In this document: positions 1-8,318 of the stretch, in pieces
How the letters are laid out: each line of letters begins with the position of its first letter
Position numbering within the stretch: position 1 is the stretch's first letter
Assembly: GCF_003347205.1 (NCBI RefSeq)
Contig: NZ_QQBJ01000001.1
Span: 310,001 to 374,000, forward strand
Direction: 5' to 3'
DNA: 64,000 nucleotides
DNA from: Mycolicibacterium moriokaense
GTDB lineage: Bacteria; Actinomycetota; Actinomycetes; Mycobacteriales; Mycobacteriaceae
Position numbers and translations under genes: made by a program
The notes under the pieces: model-generated
Seen by the model: the letters and a program-made list of their open reading frames with translations, nothing else
Database searches by the model: none
What the model was told of the DNA's origin: nothing

Positions 1-64
1 GGTTCTTGGCGAGGAACGATCCGGGCGCCGAGTGGACGATTTGCGTGAACAGATCGGTAGCCAT
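1..64 (-). CDS. fabG4: FabG4-type 3-oxoacyl reductase, N-terminal fragment
   Basis: Only the first 21 codons lie in the window, starting at an ATG whose A is base 64 on the minus strand. The visible peptide contains DLFTQIVHSAPGSFLA, which closely resembles the N-terminus of M. tuberculosis FabG4 (Rv0242c), a large NADH-dependent 3-oxoacyl-CoA/ACP reductase. The gene is divergent from fadA2, as fabG4 and fadA2 are in M. tuberculosis. The gap between their start codons is 46 bp and holds a palindromic operator candidate. The catalytic domain is outside the window, so the call rests on the N-terminus and the neighbour. Confidence 0.8.
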   Translation of the reverse strand, partial: MATDLFTQIVHSAPGSFLAKN

Positions 65-73
65 GGGGACGAA

Positions 74-89
74 CTTACTCCAGAGTAAG
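74..89. promoter_or_regulatory. Palindromic operator in the fabG4-fadA2 divergent promoter
   Basis: CTTACTC-CA-GAGTAAG is a perfect 7-bp inverted repeat with a 2-nt spacer between the two divergent start codons. Its core has the form TTAC-N6-GTAA, and the same form recurs twice upstream of fadE5 (12197-12210 and, with one mismatch, 12223-12236). That suggests one repressor, probably TetR-type by the symmetry and size, controls all three fatty-acid genes. The repressor is not in the window. Confidence 0.6.
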
Positions 90-110
90 AAGGGTGGGTA
101 CTATGGGGCC

Positions 111-1409
111 ATGGCTAGTGATACCCACCGGCGGGTCGCAATTCTCGGCGGCAACCGAATTCCCTTCGCCCGGTCCGACGGCGCCTACGCCGACGCGTCC
201 AACCAAGACATGTTCACCGCCGCGCTCGGCGGCCTGATCGACCGCTTCGACCTGGCAGGCGAGAAGCTCGGCGCGGTGATCGGCGGCGCGGTGCTCAAGC
301 ACAGCCGCGACTTCAACCTGATGCGCGAATGCGTGCTCGGCAGCTCGCTGTCGTCCTATACGCCCGCCTTCGACATCCAGCAGGCGTGCGGCACCGGCCT
401 GCAGGCCACCATCGCCGCCGCCGACGGCATCGCCGCCGGGCGGTACGAAGCGGCCGCGGCCGGAGGGGTTGATACCGCCTCCGACGCGCCGATCGCGTTC
501 GGCGACGACCTGCGTCGGGTGCTGCTCGGGTTGCGCCGCTCCAAGTCCAACGTCGACCGGCTGAAGCTGGCGGGCAAGCTGCCCGCGGCGCTGGGCGTGG
601 AGATCCCGGTGAACAGCGAGCCGCGCACCGGCATGTCGATGGGCGAGCACGCGGCCGTCACCGCCAAACAGATGGGCATCAAGCGCGTCGATCAGGACGA
701 GCTGGCCGCGGCCAGCCACAACAACATGGCCGCCGCCTACGACCGCGGCTTCTTCGACGATCTGGTCAGCCCGTTCCTCGGGCTCTACCGCGACAACAAC
801 CTGCGGGCCGATTCGTCGGCCGAGAAGCTGGCCAAGCTCAAGCCGGTGTTCGGCGTCAAATCGGGCGACGCGACGATGACGGCGGGCAACTCGACCCCGC
901 TGACCGACGGCGCGTCGGTGTCGCTGTTGGCCACCGACGAGTGGGCCGAGGCGCACGGCCACCCCGTGCTGGCCTACTACGTCGACGGCGAGACCGCGGC
1001 GGTGGACTACGTCAACGGCAAGGACGGCCTGCTGATGGCGCCGACCTACGCGGTGCCGCGACTTCTGGCCCGAAACGGGTTGAGCCTGGGCGACTTCGAC
1101 TTCTACGAGATCCACGAGGCGTTCGCCTCGGTGGTGCTGGCGCACCTGCAGGCCTGGGAGTCCGAGGAGTACTGCAAGGAGCGCCTCGGGCTGGACGCCG
1201 CACTCGGCTCCATCGACCGCAGCAAGCTGAACGTCAACGGCTCCTCGCTGGCCGCGGGGCACCCGTTCGCCGCGACCGGTGGCCGGATCGTCGCGCAACT
1301 GGCCAAGCAGCTGGCCGAGAAGAAGAAGCAGACCGGGCAGCCGGTGCGCGGGCTGATTTCGATCTGCGCCGCGGGCGGCCAGGGCGTCGCCGCCATTCTC
1401 GAGGCCTGA
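111..1409 (+). CDS. fadA2: Acetyl-CoA acyltransferase FadA2 (thiolase)
   Basis: This 432-residue thiolase should catalyse CoA-dependent cleavage or condensation of 3-oxoacyl-CoA in fatty-acid metabolism. The nucleophilic Cys lies in QQACGTG (C93). The catalytic His motifs EIHEAF and GHPFAATGG and the C-terminal Cys in SICAAGGQG are all present, so the enzyme looks complete. Length and sequence match M. tuberculosis FadA2 (Rv0243, 440 aa). The frame stays open upstream to base 6, but that would run into fabG4. The ATG at 111 gives the family N-terminus, with GGNRIPFARSDGAYAD soon after. It is divergent from fabG4 and its 3' end faces a hairpin shared with the next gene. Confidence 0.93.
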   Translation: MASDTHRRVAILGGNRIPFARSDGAYADASNQDMFTAALGGLIDRFDLAGEKLGAVIGGAVLKHSRDFNLMRECVLGSSLSSYTPAFDIQQACGTGLQATIAAADGIAAGRYEAAAAGGVDTASDAPIAFGDDLRRVLLGLRRSKSNVDRLKLAGKLPAALGVEIPVNSEPRTGMSMGEHAAVTAKQMGIKRVDQDELAAASHNNMAAAYDRGFFDDLVSPFLGLYRDNNLRADSSAEKLAKLKPVFGVKSGDATMTAGNSTPLTDGASVSLLATDEWAEAHGHPVLAYYVDGETAAVDYVNGKDGLLMAPTYAVPRLLARNGLSLGDFDFYEIHEAFASVVLAHLQAWESEEYCKERLGLDAALGSIDRSKLNVNGSSLAAGHPFAATGGRIVAQLAKQLAEKKKQTGQPVRGLISICAAGGQGVAAILEA

Positions 1410-1419
1410 CCAGCCGGTT

Positions 1420-1508
1420 CTACGGAGGTGTAACGCACCCGTAGCGGCTGTCGATACACGGGATAGCTCCGTGTTGTCGTCTGACCCCCCGACCCGACGG
1501 CAACACGG
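1420..1508. terminator. Two hairpins between convergent fadA2 and transporter gene
   Basis: The 104-bp gap holds two stem-loops. The first pairs CTACGG (1420-1425) with CCGTAG (1439-1444), with an inner GTG/CAC. The second is a 13-bp stem with one G-T wobble, CCGTGTTGTCGTC (1469-1481) against GACGGCAACACGG (1496-1508), around a C-rich loop. Neither is followed by a run of T, so these would be U-tract-less bidirectional terminators, a common mycobacterial arrangement. Confidence 0.55.
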
Positions 1509-1513
1509 GGCGA

Positions 1514-2632
1514 CTACTTCTTCGGCGGATCCTTGACCGCCTTGATCGGCCCGGCCGCCGGGGCAGGCGCGAACAGATTTCCGCGCAGGCTGCCGCGGGC
1601 GGTCTGCACCGCGACCAGCCCCCATGTGCCCAGCAGCACCAGGTACGCGAGCGCCGCGGCGACCCGGAACGCGGGCAGGCCGGTGTGATTGGCCAGTTGC
1701 GTGGTGCCGGTGACGAAGGTGCCGACCGGAAAGGTCAGGCTCCACCACGTCAGCGCGAACGGCATGCCGCGGCGCAGGGTACGAACCGTCAGCTGGGTGG
1801 CCAGCGTGATCCACAGCACCGCGAAGCCCCACACCGGGACACCGAACAGCACTGCGAAAACGTCCATCGCGCTTGCCAGTTCCGGTCGAACCGCCAACGC
1901 CGCGGTCGCGCCGAGCAGGCCCGCCGCCGTGATGCCCTGGCCGAGTGGGCCGAGCACGATCCACAACGTCGGCACCCGGGTGGTTCCCGACGTCCCGAAC
2001 AACGCCAGCCTGCTCCAGATCATCGTGATGATGATCAGCCCCGCGACCAGCGACAGCCCGAACATCGCGTAGCAGCCGTAGAGCATCGTCGTGCGTCCCG
2101 TGCCCTCGGCCATGTGCGGAATCAGCAACGCGCCTGCGGCGGCGGACACCATTGGCGGCACGATCGGCATCAGCCAGCCGCCGAACGCCGCATCGGGTTC
2201 GACGTTGAGCTGGGTGAACATCAGAAACGGGATGGTCGCCGCGGTGAACAGGCCGCCAAGTGTGCCCGCGGTCCACAGCACCCACGCCAGATCGACCGCG
2301 GCGCGCTCGCCGATCAGGTCTTTACCGGTCAGCAGCGCGCCGGCGCCCACGGTCATCAGCGCCATCGGCGCGGCCCCGTAGAAGTGCGTCATCTGCGGAT
2401 TTCGCGCGTGGCTGCGCGCGACCGTGGGATGGCGTGCCCACTGGATGCTGACCGCGACGACGAGCACCACCAACAGCAGCGCGGCGGCCACCCAGACGAT
2501 GTGGGTGAAGCCGCGCAGCCCCGGCACATGCACGGGCAGCGTGGCGCCCGCGGTGGCCACGATGCCGGTGCCCATCACCGAAGCGAACCAATTGGGCCCG
2601 AAGTTCTTCAGCCGCGCCAGTTCGGTGGTCAT
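1514..2632 (-). CDS. TDT-family C4-dicarboxylate/tellurite-resistance transporter
   Basis: A 372-residue integral membrane protein with about ten hydrophobic segments. It fits the tellurite-resistance/dicarboxylate transporter fold (TehA, Mae1, SLAC1 relatives). The N-terminal LKNFGPNWFASVMGTGI is typical of the family, whose members carry malate, other organic anions or sulfite; the substrate here is unknown. I chose the ATG at 2632 because the longer frame from 2656 adds a non-conserved CVTRWAA leader. The C-terminus ends in a short Pro/Lys-rich cytoplasmic tail. It is convergent with fadA2 and divergent, about 40 bp away, from the F420-type oxidoreductase gene. Confidence 0.85.
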   Translation of the reverse strand: MTTELARLKNFGPNWFASVMGTGIVATAGATLPVHVPGLRGFTHIVWVAAALLLVVLVVAVSIQWARHPTVARSHARNPQMTHFYGAAPMALMTVGAGALLTGKDLIGERAAVDLAWVLWTAGTLGGLFTAATIPFLMFTQLNVEPDAAFGGWLMPIVPPMVSAAAGALLIPHMAEGTGRTTMLYGCYAMFGLSLVAGLIIITMIWSRLALFGTSGTTRVPTLWIVLGPLGQGITAAGLLGATAALAVRPELASAMDVFAVLFGVPVWGFAVLWITLATQLTVRTLRRGMPFALTWWSLTFPVGTFVTGTTQLANHTGLPAFRVAAALAYLVLLGTWGLVAVQTARGSLRGNLFAPAPAAGPIKAVKDPPKK

Positions 2633-2671
2633 GGCTGCCCATCGTGTCACGCACATGCTTCGATGGACGGC

Positions 2672-3592
2672 ATGCGAATGAGCCTGAACCTCGTCACCGC
2701 CGTCGGCGGGTCATCGATCGACACCTTGGTGAACGCGCTGGCCAAGATGCGCGACGAGGGTTTCCGCCGGGTCTGGATGGCCCAGATGCCCTACGACGGT
2801 GACCTGCTGACCGCGCTGGCGGTGGCGATGCGCGAGGTGGACACGATCGAGGTGGGCTCCGCGGTGCTGCCGATCCAGAACCAGCACCCGATGCTGCTCG
2901 CTCAGCGCGCGCTCACGCTGAACACGATTGCGGGCGGCCGCTTCATCCTCGGCCTCGGCATGACCCATCAGGTGGTCACCGAGGGCATGTGGGGGATCCC
3001 TTACGACAAGCCGCTGCGGCGGATGCGCGAATACCTCGACGCCCTGCAGCCGCTGCTGGCGGGCGAATCCGTCGAGGCGGTCGGCGAGACGGTGACGGCG
3101 CGCGGAGCGCTGCAGATCGCGGGCGCGCCCGCGCCGGAGGTCTACCTCGCCGCGCTGGGTCCGCAGCTGCTGAAGCTGTGCGGCAGGCGCACCGCGGGCA
3201 CGCTGACGTGGATGTGCGGGCCCAAGACGCTGGGCGAGCACGTCAGCCCGGCGTTGCGCGAAGCCGCGGCCGAGGCCGGTCGGCCCGCCGATGCGGTTCG
3301 GGTGGTGGCGGGGCTGCCGATCAGCGTCACCGACGACGTCGCGGGCGCCCGGGCGCAGGCGGCCGAGCAGTTCGGTCACTACGGGCTGCTGCCCTCCTAT
3401 CGGGCGATGCTCGACCGGGAGGGCTACGCCAACGCCGAGGACGCCGCGATCATCGGCGACGAGAAGACCGTGTCGGAGCGCCTCGACGAACTGGCGTCCG
3501 CCGGCGTCGACGAGTTCTCCGCGGTGGTGTTCGACTCGTCCGCCGAGGTGCGCGAACGCACCCGCGCGCTGCTGTTGTCGAAGGACTCGTGA
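2672..3592 (+). CDS. LLM-class F420-dependent oxidoreductase
   Basis: A roughly 306-residue TIM-barrel protein of the luciferase-like monooxygenase class, most of whose mycobacterial members use coenzyme F420. Supporting stretches are VWMAQMPYDGD, GSAVLPIQNQHPMLLAQRALTLN and GGRFILGLG, which form the barrel strands and the phosphate-binding region of this class. Starts at 2663, 2672 and 2678 are all in frame and none has a strong ribosome-binding site, so the start is uncertain by three codons either way. The open frame continues far upstream, antisense to the transporter, but that part is not family-like. The substrate cannot be read from the sequence. A CRP-type box begins 20 bp after its stop. 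Confidence 0.85.
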   Translation: MRMSLNLVTAVGGSSIDTLVNALAKMRDEGFRRVWMAQMPYDGDLLTALAVAMREVDTIEVGSAVLPIQNQHPMLLAQRALTLNTIAGGRFILGLGMTHQVVTEGMWGIPYDKPLRRMREYLDALQPLLAGESVEAVGETVTARGALQIAGAPAPEVYLAALGPQLLKLCGRRTAGTLTWMCGPKTLGEHVSPALREAAAEAGRPADAVRVVAGLPISVTDDVAGARAQAAEQFGHYGLLPSYRAMLDREGYANAEDAAIIGDEKTVSERLDELASAGVDEFSAVVFDSSAEVRERTRALLLSKDS

Positions 3593-3611
3593 TCGCCGAA
3601 ATTGCCTCTGG

Positions 3612-3627
3612 TGTGACCGTAATCACA
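3612..3627. promoter_or_regulatory. CRP-type binding site TGTGA-N6-TCACA
   Basis: TGTGACCGTAATCACA is a perfect match to the classic CRP palindrome and to the known mycobacterial Crp consensus (GTGA-N6-TCAC). It lies just before a candidate structured RNA. A possible -10 (TACAGT, 3632-3637) is only a few bases downstream, so with that promoter the site would overlap the promoter and favour repression. Another start point could change this reading. Confidence 0.65.
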
Positions 3628-3643
3628 GGCGTACAGTCGAGCG

Positions 3644-3752
3644 CACGACGGGTTCGGGAGTGACCGATCCAAAGAGTCGGCAAGAGGTGAAAGCCGACCG
3701 CGCGAGACTAATGTGACGCACCTCGAATGTCCTCCCGAACCCGCCCTTTTTT
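3644..3752 (+). ncRNA. Candidate structured small RNA closed by an intrinsic terminator
   Basis: A 12-bp terminal stem pairs CGGGTTCGGGAG (3649-3660) with CTCCCGAACCCG (3732-3743) and is followed by CCC and six T residues (3747-3752). This is a strong rho-independent terminator on the plus strand. The 71-nt interior folds further: CCGA/TCGG (3664-3667 with 3677-3680) and GAGGTG/CACCTC (3684-3689 with 3719-3724). No protein of reasonable length is encoded, and the next gene is convergent, so this is not a leader. A TACAGT -10-like box and a perfect CRP site precede it. The 5' end is inferred. I do not recognise an Rfam family. Confidence 0.6.
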
Positions 3753-3780
3753 ATGCCGGAAGGCCGCACGAGACGTCGAG

Positions 3781-5934
3781 TCAGCGGAACAGCGCGAGGA
3801 TGTTCTGGGCGGACGAGTTGGCGACTGCCAGCGCCTGCAGCCCGAGTTGTTGCTGAAGCGCGGGGGATAGCTCATCCAGCGACACGACCTGTGTTCCGGT
3901 CTCGTCGACGTCAGCCGGTTGGATCGGCACCACCACGTAGTAGGTCTCGGTGGGGTTCCTGTCGAAGACGATGATCTTGATGGTCACGGACTGATCCGAC
4001 TCCGCCGCATCCGCGGCCGCTGCGGCGGCCAACGCATCGGCGGTCGGGGTGAAGACGAACACCACATCCTTGCCGACCGTCTGAACGGCCAAGGTCCCCT
4101 TGCTCGTGTCGGAGAGGCTGTAGCTGTACCAGTAGACCTGGTCGTTGTCGGGATCGTGGACCTGGATCGTGACCGCGTCGCCGGTGCTCGCGAACGTGAT
4201 GTCCGAAGGCGGAGCGTTCAGGAAGGTCACCACCGGATGCTCGGTCACCTCAACGATCTCTGAGCCGTCGTCGAGTTGCAGCGTGAAGGCCTCGATCGAG
4301 CTTGCCTGCGCCCCCAGCCCGTGTGCGAAGCCCCGGTCGGGTGTGTAGGTGAGGGTGCCGTCCCCGTTGTCCACCAACGTGCCGTGGGCGGGATCCGGGC
4401 CGGACAGCACTGTCACCGCGACAACGTCTCCGTCGACGTCGGCCACCGTGTAGACGATCGATCCGTCGGCGGGATCGGCGCCGCTCGCGACCACCGTGGG
4501 TGCGTCGTTGACGGGGGCGACGTGAATGGTGACGCTTCCCGTGCCGGTCGCATTGGCCGCGGCGGAACTGTCGGTCAGCGTGTAGCCGAAGGTGTCGTCG
4601 CCGTGGAAATTCGCCGCCGGGGTGTAGACGAAGCTGCCGTCGGCGTTGAGCACGACGCTGCCGCCCTGCTCGGTGGATTTGGTCTCGGCGACGACCGACA
4701 GCGACGTATCGGCGTCCACATCGGCATCGTTGACCAACAGGCCGGGCAGCGCCGACATGGCGGAGTCGAGAACGTCGTCCTCGGTCGCGTCGTAGCTGTC
4801 CGGGCCGGCCATCGGGGCGTCGTTGACGGCGGCGACCGTCACGACGACGGTCCCGGTCGTGGTGTGGCCGCCGCCCGTGAACAGGCCCAGCAGGCCGTGC
4901 ACGTGGGGACGGCTGGTTTCGTCGCTCGCGGTGTAGGTGAAGGTGTCCTCACCGTTGAAGTCGGTGTTGGGTGTGTAGGTGACCGTGCCGTCGGGGTTGA
5001 GCACGGCGGTGCCGTTGGCCGGCTGGCCGACCGACGTCACGGTGAGCACATCGCCGGTATCAGGGTCGGTGTCGTTGGCCAGCACGTCGATAGGCACGGC
5101 CGTGTCCTCCGACGTGTCGGCGACATCGTCGGCGGCGACCGGTGTCTGGTTGCGGAAGGTCCGTTCGGCCTCGCGACGCACCCAGCCCAGCACCGCGAGC
5201 AGCAGCGGAGGCCGGGCGGGCGTGGTCGGCTCCGGCGCGACGAACGGCGCCGCCACCCTGGCCACCACGCGCGACACGACGTCGACCACCTCGGTGGCCG
5301 GTGCGACGGTCGACGCCTGCGACGTCCGCGAGACCCGGGCGGCCGTCGGCGTCGCACGGGTGGGGACCACCCTGTTCGAGACCGCCGATACCGCCGGCAC
5401 CGCCGTCGCGCTGCTTGGCTCCCGTACCTCGGCGGAGCGGGCCCGCTGGGACGGCGCCGCCGTGCGCATCACCCGCACGACGGGACTGCGCGTGGCCTGA
5501 CGCTGCGTCGGTGTGATCGCTTGTGTCCGAGACGCTTTCGCGGCTTCTGCGGCCGGTTCGCGGCGGCTGCTGCGCTCGCGCAAAGTGGCGGTTTCGGTGG
5601 AGCCGGCGGTGGAGGCGTTGACGCCCGCCGCCCCCAACCGCATCACGCCACGCCGCTGGGCGGCGTCGGTGCGGACGGCTCGACGGTCGCGACGATGCCC
5701 GCCATAGACGGCGTCACGTAGGCCGGCCCCCGCGTCGGCCTCGGTTGCACCGGCGGGCTCGTTGGCCGGTTTGGCTTCCGAACTGTCGGACGCCTCGGTC
5801 TCGGCGTGCGCTGCGGGGATCCCCAGCCCCGTCGCCACCGCCGCGCCGACCCCGAGAGCAACCGCCAGGCCACCGATGCGCCCGATGAATCGGGCATGGG
5901 TAGAAGCGAATCCATCGACCTGTCCTGTAACCAC
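3781..5934 (-). CDS. Exported protein with tandem Ig-like/cadherin-like repeats
   Basis: A 717-residue exported protein. A GTG start at 5934 has GGGAG seven bases upstream; the frame stays open to 6021 but lacks such a site. After a charged N-terminus comes a hydrophobic segment ending GLGIPAAHA, a likely signal peptide. Residues about 50-230 are Ala/Arg/Thr/Ser-rich and low complexity. The C-terminal half carries repeats of the tandem-95/cadherin type, with motifs such as DVLANDTDPDTGD, DGTVTYTPNTDFNGEDTFTYTA and DGSFVYTPAANFHGDDTFGYT. These domains bind Ca2+ or mediate adhesion in other surface proteins; the role here is unknown. Its upstream region is unusually AT-rich and has nested inverted repeats. 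Confidence 0.8.
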   Translation of the reverse strand: MVTGQVDGFASTHARFIGRIGGLAVALGVGAAVATGLGIPAAHAETEASDSSEAKPANEPAGATEADAGAGLRDAVYGGHRRDRRAVRTDAAQRRGVMRLGAAGVNASTAGSTETATLRERSSRREPAAEAAKASRTQAITPTQRQATRSPVVRVMRTAAPSQRARSAEVREPSSATAVPAVSAVSNRVVPTRATPTAARVSRTSQASTVAPATEVVDVVSRVVARVAAPFVAPEPTTPARPPLLLAVLGWVRREAERTFRNQTPVAADDVADTSEDTAVPIDVLANDTDPDTGDVLTVTSVGQPANGTAVLNPDGTVTYTPNTDFNGEDTFTYTASDETSRPHVHGLLGLFTGGGHTTTGTVVVTVAAVNDAPMAGPDSYDATEDDVLDSAMSALPGLLVNDADVDADTSLSVVAETKSTEQGGSVVLNADGSFVYTPAANFHGDDTFGYTLTDSSAAANATGTGSVTIHVAPVNDAPTVVASGADPADGSIVYTVADVDGDVVAVTVLSGPDPAHGTLVDNGDGTLTYTPDRGFAHGLGAQASSIEAFTLQLDDGSEIVEVTEHPVVTFLNAPPSDITFASTGDAVTIQVHDPDNDQVYWYSYSLSDTSKGTLAVQTVGKDVVFVFTPTADALAAAAAADAAESDQSVTIKIIVFDRNPTETYYVVVPIQPADVDETGTQVVSLDELSPALQQQLGLQALAVANSSAQNILALFR

Positions 5935-6014
5935 GGTCAGCTCCCAAATGCGGTGGCGAATACGCAGCTGAACCGTGAATATACGGCGGGGCAAATATTG
6001 CGGTGGGGAAATTA

Positions 6015-6060
6015 CTGACATTGCTGTAAATTTCCTTACAGATCGCTGTCAGGCACTGAC
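6015..6060. promoter_or_regulatory. Nested inverted repeats upstream of the Ig-like gene
   Basis: The stretch 5935-6234 has no gene. It contains CTGTAA-N6-TTACAG (6024-6041) nested inside CTGACA (6015-6020) and TGTCAG (6047-6052), followed by GTCAG-GCA-CTGAC (6048-6060). The elements sit 81-126 bp upstream of the Ig-like GTG start and could be operators or a structured 5' leader. The rest of the stretch is AT-rich, with nothing else I can assign. Confidence 0.4.
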
Positions 6061-6234
6061 GGTCGATTCTGCGCGCCGTAACGCCTCCGCCCCAACGCAT
6101 TTCGGCACTTCTGCGGCGTTGTTGCGCAGCGAACGGCTGTTTTGGCGAAGAATCATCGTGACGTATCTGCGCGTACAAATGGCATAACTGTCGCCGTTGA
6201 AGTATTTGGCTAATAAATGCCAGAGGCGAAACCG

Positions 6235-6975
6235 CTACGACGTGACGGCGAATTGATTCAGGTACGCGACAATGCCCCGGGTTATCGCGTCCGCGAAATG
6301 TTGACGGCCTTCCGCGGATTCCATCGCCGCGGCGTCGTCGGCGTTGCGCATGTTGCCGGTCTCGACGAGCACGGCCGGCACCTCGGCCAGGTTGAGGCCC
6401 GCGAGATCCGCGCGGCCGTACAACCCGTCCGATCCGATGTACGTCGACGGCGCCATCCCCGCGGCGACCATGGCGTCGCGGATAGCGGTCGCCAATTGCA
6501 TGGCCGGCCCGCCCTGGACGTCGTTGAGCGGCGGTGCTGAGTAGTTGACGTGGAAGCCGTGCCCGGACGTCGGTCCGCCGTCGGCGTGGATGCTGACGTC
6601 GGCATCGGCATGCATGGCGTTGGCCGCCGCCGCCCGCTCATCGACGCACGGCCCGGCCGAACCGTCGTCGCCACGCGACATCTGGGTATGGACGCCCATC
6701 TGCTCCAGCGCCGCGCGGACCCGGGTGGCGACGTCGAAGTTGAAGGTGTGCTCCGGATACCCGTCTGCGGTGGACGTGCCCGTCGTCTGACAGTCCTTCG
6801 TGCCGCCGCGGCCGGTGGGCACCTGCCGGGAGATCGACGCGTCGCTGACGCCGCTGTGGCCGGGGTCGATGAACACCGTCATACCCTCGATAGACGCGCG
6901 TGCCGTCGCGGGTCCGAGCATCGTCAGGGCACAGGCCAGCAGGACGGCGGTGGCAACCGCTGCGCTTCGTCGCAT
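6235..6975 (-). CDS. Exported N-acetylmuramoyl-L-alanine amidase (Rv3717/Ami1-like)
   Basis: A 246-residue zinc amidase of the amidase_3 family that should cut the bond between N-acetylmuramic acid and L-alanine in peptidoglycan. A signal peptide spans about residues 1-28, ending GPATARA. Zinc and catalytic residues are visible: H40 in FIDPGHSG, E75 in YPEHTF, H130 in VSIHADGG and E205 in VLVETGNM. No wall-binding domain follows, as in the minimal mycobacterial enzyme Ami1. Its ATG overlaps the TGA of the upstream kinase gene as TGATG, so the two should be translationally coupled. Confidence 0.9.
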   Translation of the reverse strand: MRRSAAVATAVLLACALTMLGPATARASIEGMTVFIDPGHSGVSDASISRQVPTGRGGTKDCQTTGTSTADGYPEHTFNFDVATRVRAALEQMGVHTQMSRGDDGSAGPCVDERAAAANAMHADADVSIHADGGPTSGHGFHVNYSAPPLNDVQGGPAMQLATAIRDAMVAAGMAPSTYIGSDGLYGRADLAGLNLAEVPAVLVETGNMRNADDAAAMESAEGRQHFADAITRGIVAYLNQFAVTS

Positions 6976-8300
6976 CACCACAAGTAAACCCGTGCGCTCT
7001 GGCCGCCCGTGCAGGTGATCCAGTTGTCGCCCGTGTACTGCTGACACTTCATCAGAAAGTCCGAGCCGTCGCAGTCGGCGCCGGGCACGGTCGCGCAGTC
7101 GACGGCGCCTGGCGCCGATACCGAGCGCGGCAGCGGGCTGGCGTTGCCGTACTGGTCCCAGTACGCCCGTAGCACGCTGTCGGTGAAGAAACACGACGTC
7201 TCCGGCGTCCCTCGTCCGGCGCGGGTGCCGAACCCGTCGCGGCTCGGCAATGCGAAGCCCTGATCGCATGTCTGGTGCAGCGTGCTCTGGTCGGGTCCGG
7301 TCACCGTCGGTGCGCCGCTGCTCGAACCGGCTTGCGTCGACGAACCGCCGCGCGTCAGCACGATCACCGCGCCGGCAGCGGCGAGTAGTACCACCGCGGC
7401 CGCCGCAATGGCCGGTGTCCGCCAGTTCCGCTGCCGCCCAACCGGTTCTGTGTCGGCGGCGGTGACGATGGTCTGCGGGCCGCTGTGAAGGGCCCGCGCC
7501 GCCGCCCGACCGAGGCCGCCGGCGGTGCCGTAGCGGTCATCGGGATCCTTGGCCATGCCGCGGGCGACGACGTCGTCCAACGCCGCGGGCACCCGCGGGT
7601 TGGCCTCGCTGGGCCGCGGCGGCGGCAGCGAGATGTGTGCTGCCAGCAGGTGTTCCAGGCTGTCGCCGGCGAACGGCATCTGCGCCGTCAGGGCCTCGTA
7701 GAGCACCCCGGCCAGCGCGTAGACGTCGACGGCCGCGGTGGCCGGCCTGTCGGAGAACCGCTCAGGCGCCATGTAGTTCAGGGTGCCGATCTTGGTGCCC
7801 GTCCCGGTGAGTCGGGCGTCGCCGGTCGTTTCGGCGATGCCGAAGTCGACCAGGTAGGCGAAGTCGGCGGGGGTGACGATGATGTTCTGCGGCTTGATGT
7901 CTCGATGGATCAGGCCCGCCGAATGCGCCGCGTCCAGCGCCGCGGCGACCTGTCCGACGATGTTGACGGCCCGCTGTGGCGGCAGCGGCCCCTCGGTGAG
8001 GAGGTCGTCGAGTGTTCGACCGGCCACCAGCCGCATGTCGATGTAGAGGTGGCCGTCGATCTCGCCCCAGTCGTGGATCGGGATCACATGTGGCTCCTGC
8101 AGAATCGCCGCCGCCCGGGACTCCCGCTGAAAGCGGGTCCGGAAGCTCTCGTCGTGCGAGTACTCGTCGGCCAGGATCTTCAGCGCGACGGTGCGGCCCT
8201 TGTCGGCGTCATACGCCTGGTACACCTCACCCATCCCGCCCTTGCCCAGCAATCGGGAGATCGTGTACTTGCCGAACGTGGTGCCGACCCGCGAATCCAC
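6975..8300 (-). CDS. Transmembrane Ser/Thr protein kinase (PknE/PknF-like)
   Basis: A 441-residue Hanks-type kinase. The glycine loop GKGGMGEVY spans 19-27, the ATP lysine is K41 in VALK, the catalytic loop HRDIKPQN contains D134, and DFG is at 152-154. TGTKIGTLNYMAPE forms the activation and P+1 loops, so the kinase should be active. One membrane helix follows near 295-315. The roughly 120-residue extracytoplasmic domain carries six Cys and presumably forms disulfides. It shares no PASTA repeats with PknB, so a PknE/PknF-like sensor is the better comparison. It is coupled to the exported amidase gene, which suggests a link to envelope remodelling. The specific pkn name cannot be assigned by eye. 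Confidence 0.9.
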   Translation of the reverse strand: MDSRVGTTFGKYTISRLLGKGGMGEVYQAYDADKGRTVALKILADEYSHDESFRTRFQRESRAAAILQEPHVIPIHDWGEIDGHLYIDMRLVAGRTLDDLLTEGPLPPQRAVNIVGQVAAALDAAHSAGLIHRDIKPQNIIVTPADFAYLVDFGIAETTGDARLTGTGTKIGTLNYMAPERFSDRPATAAVDVYALAGVLYEALTAQMPFAGDSLEHLLAAHISLPPPRPSEANPRVPAALDDVVARGMAKDPDDRYGTAGGLGRAAARALHSGPQTIVTAADTEPVGRQRNWRTPAIAAAAVVLLAAAGAVIVLTRGGSSTQAGSSSGAPTVTGPDQSTLHQTCDQGFALPSRDGFGTRAGRGTPETSCFFTDSVLRAYWDQYGNASPLPRSVSAPGAVDCATVPGADCDGSDFLMKCQQYTGDNWITCTGGQSARVYLW

Positions 8301-8318
8301 CCAGGCAGTATCGCGCCG

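Noticed and set aside
75-2285. Long open frame antisense to fadA2 and the transporter gene
   Set aside because: It is Arg/Gly/His-rich with no domain and runs antisense to two clear genes; such frames are common in GC-rich DNA because stop codons are rare.
4276-5721. 481-codon open frame antisense to the Ig-like gene
   Set aside because: Composition is that of a GC-rich shadow (Gly, Arg, Val runs), with no recognisable fold, and it is opposite a well-supported exported protein.
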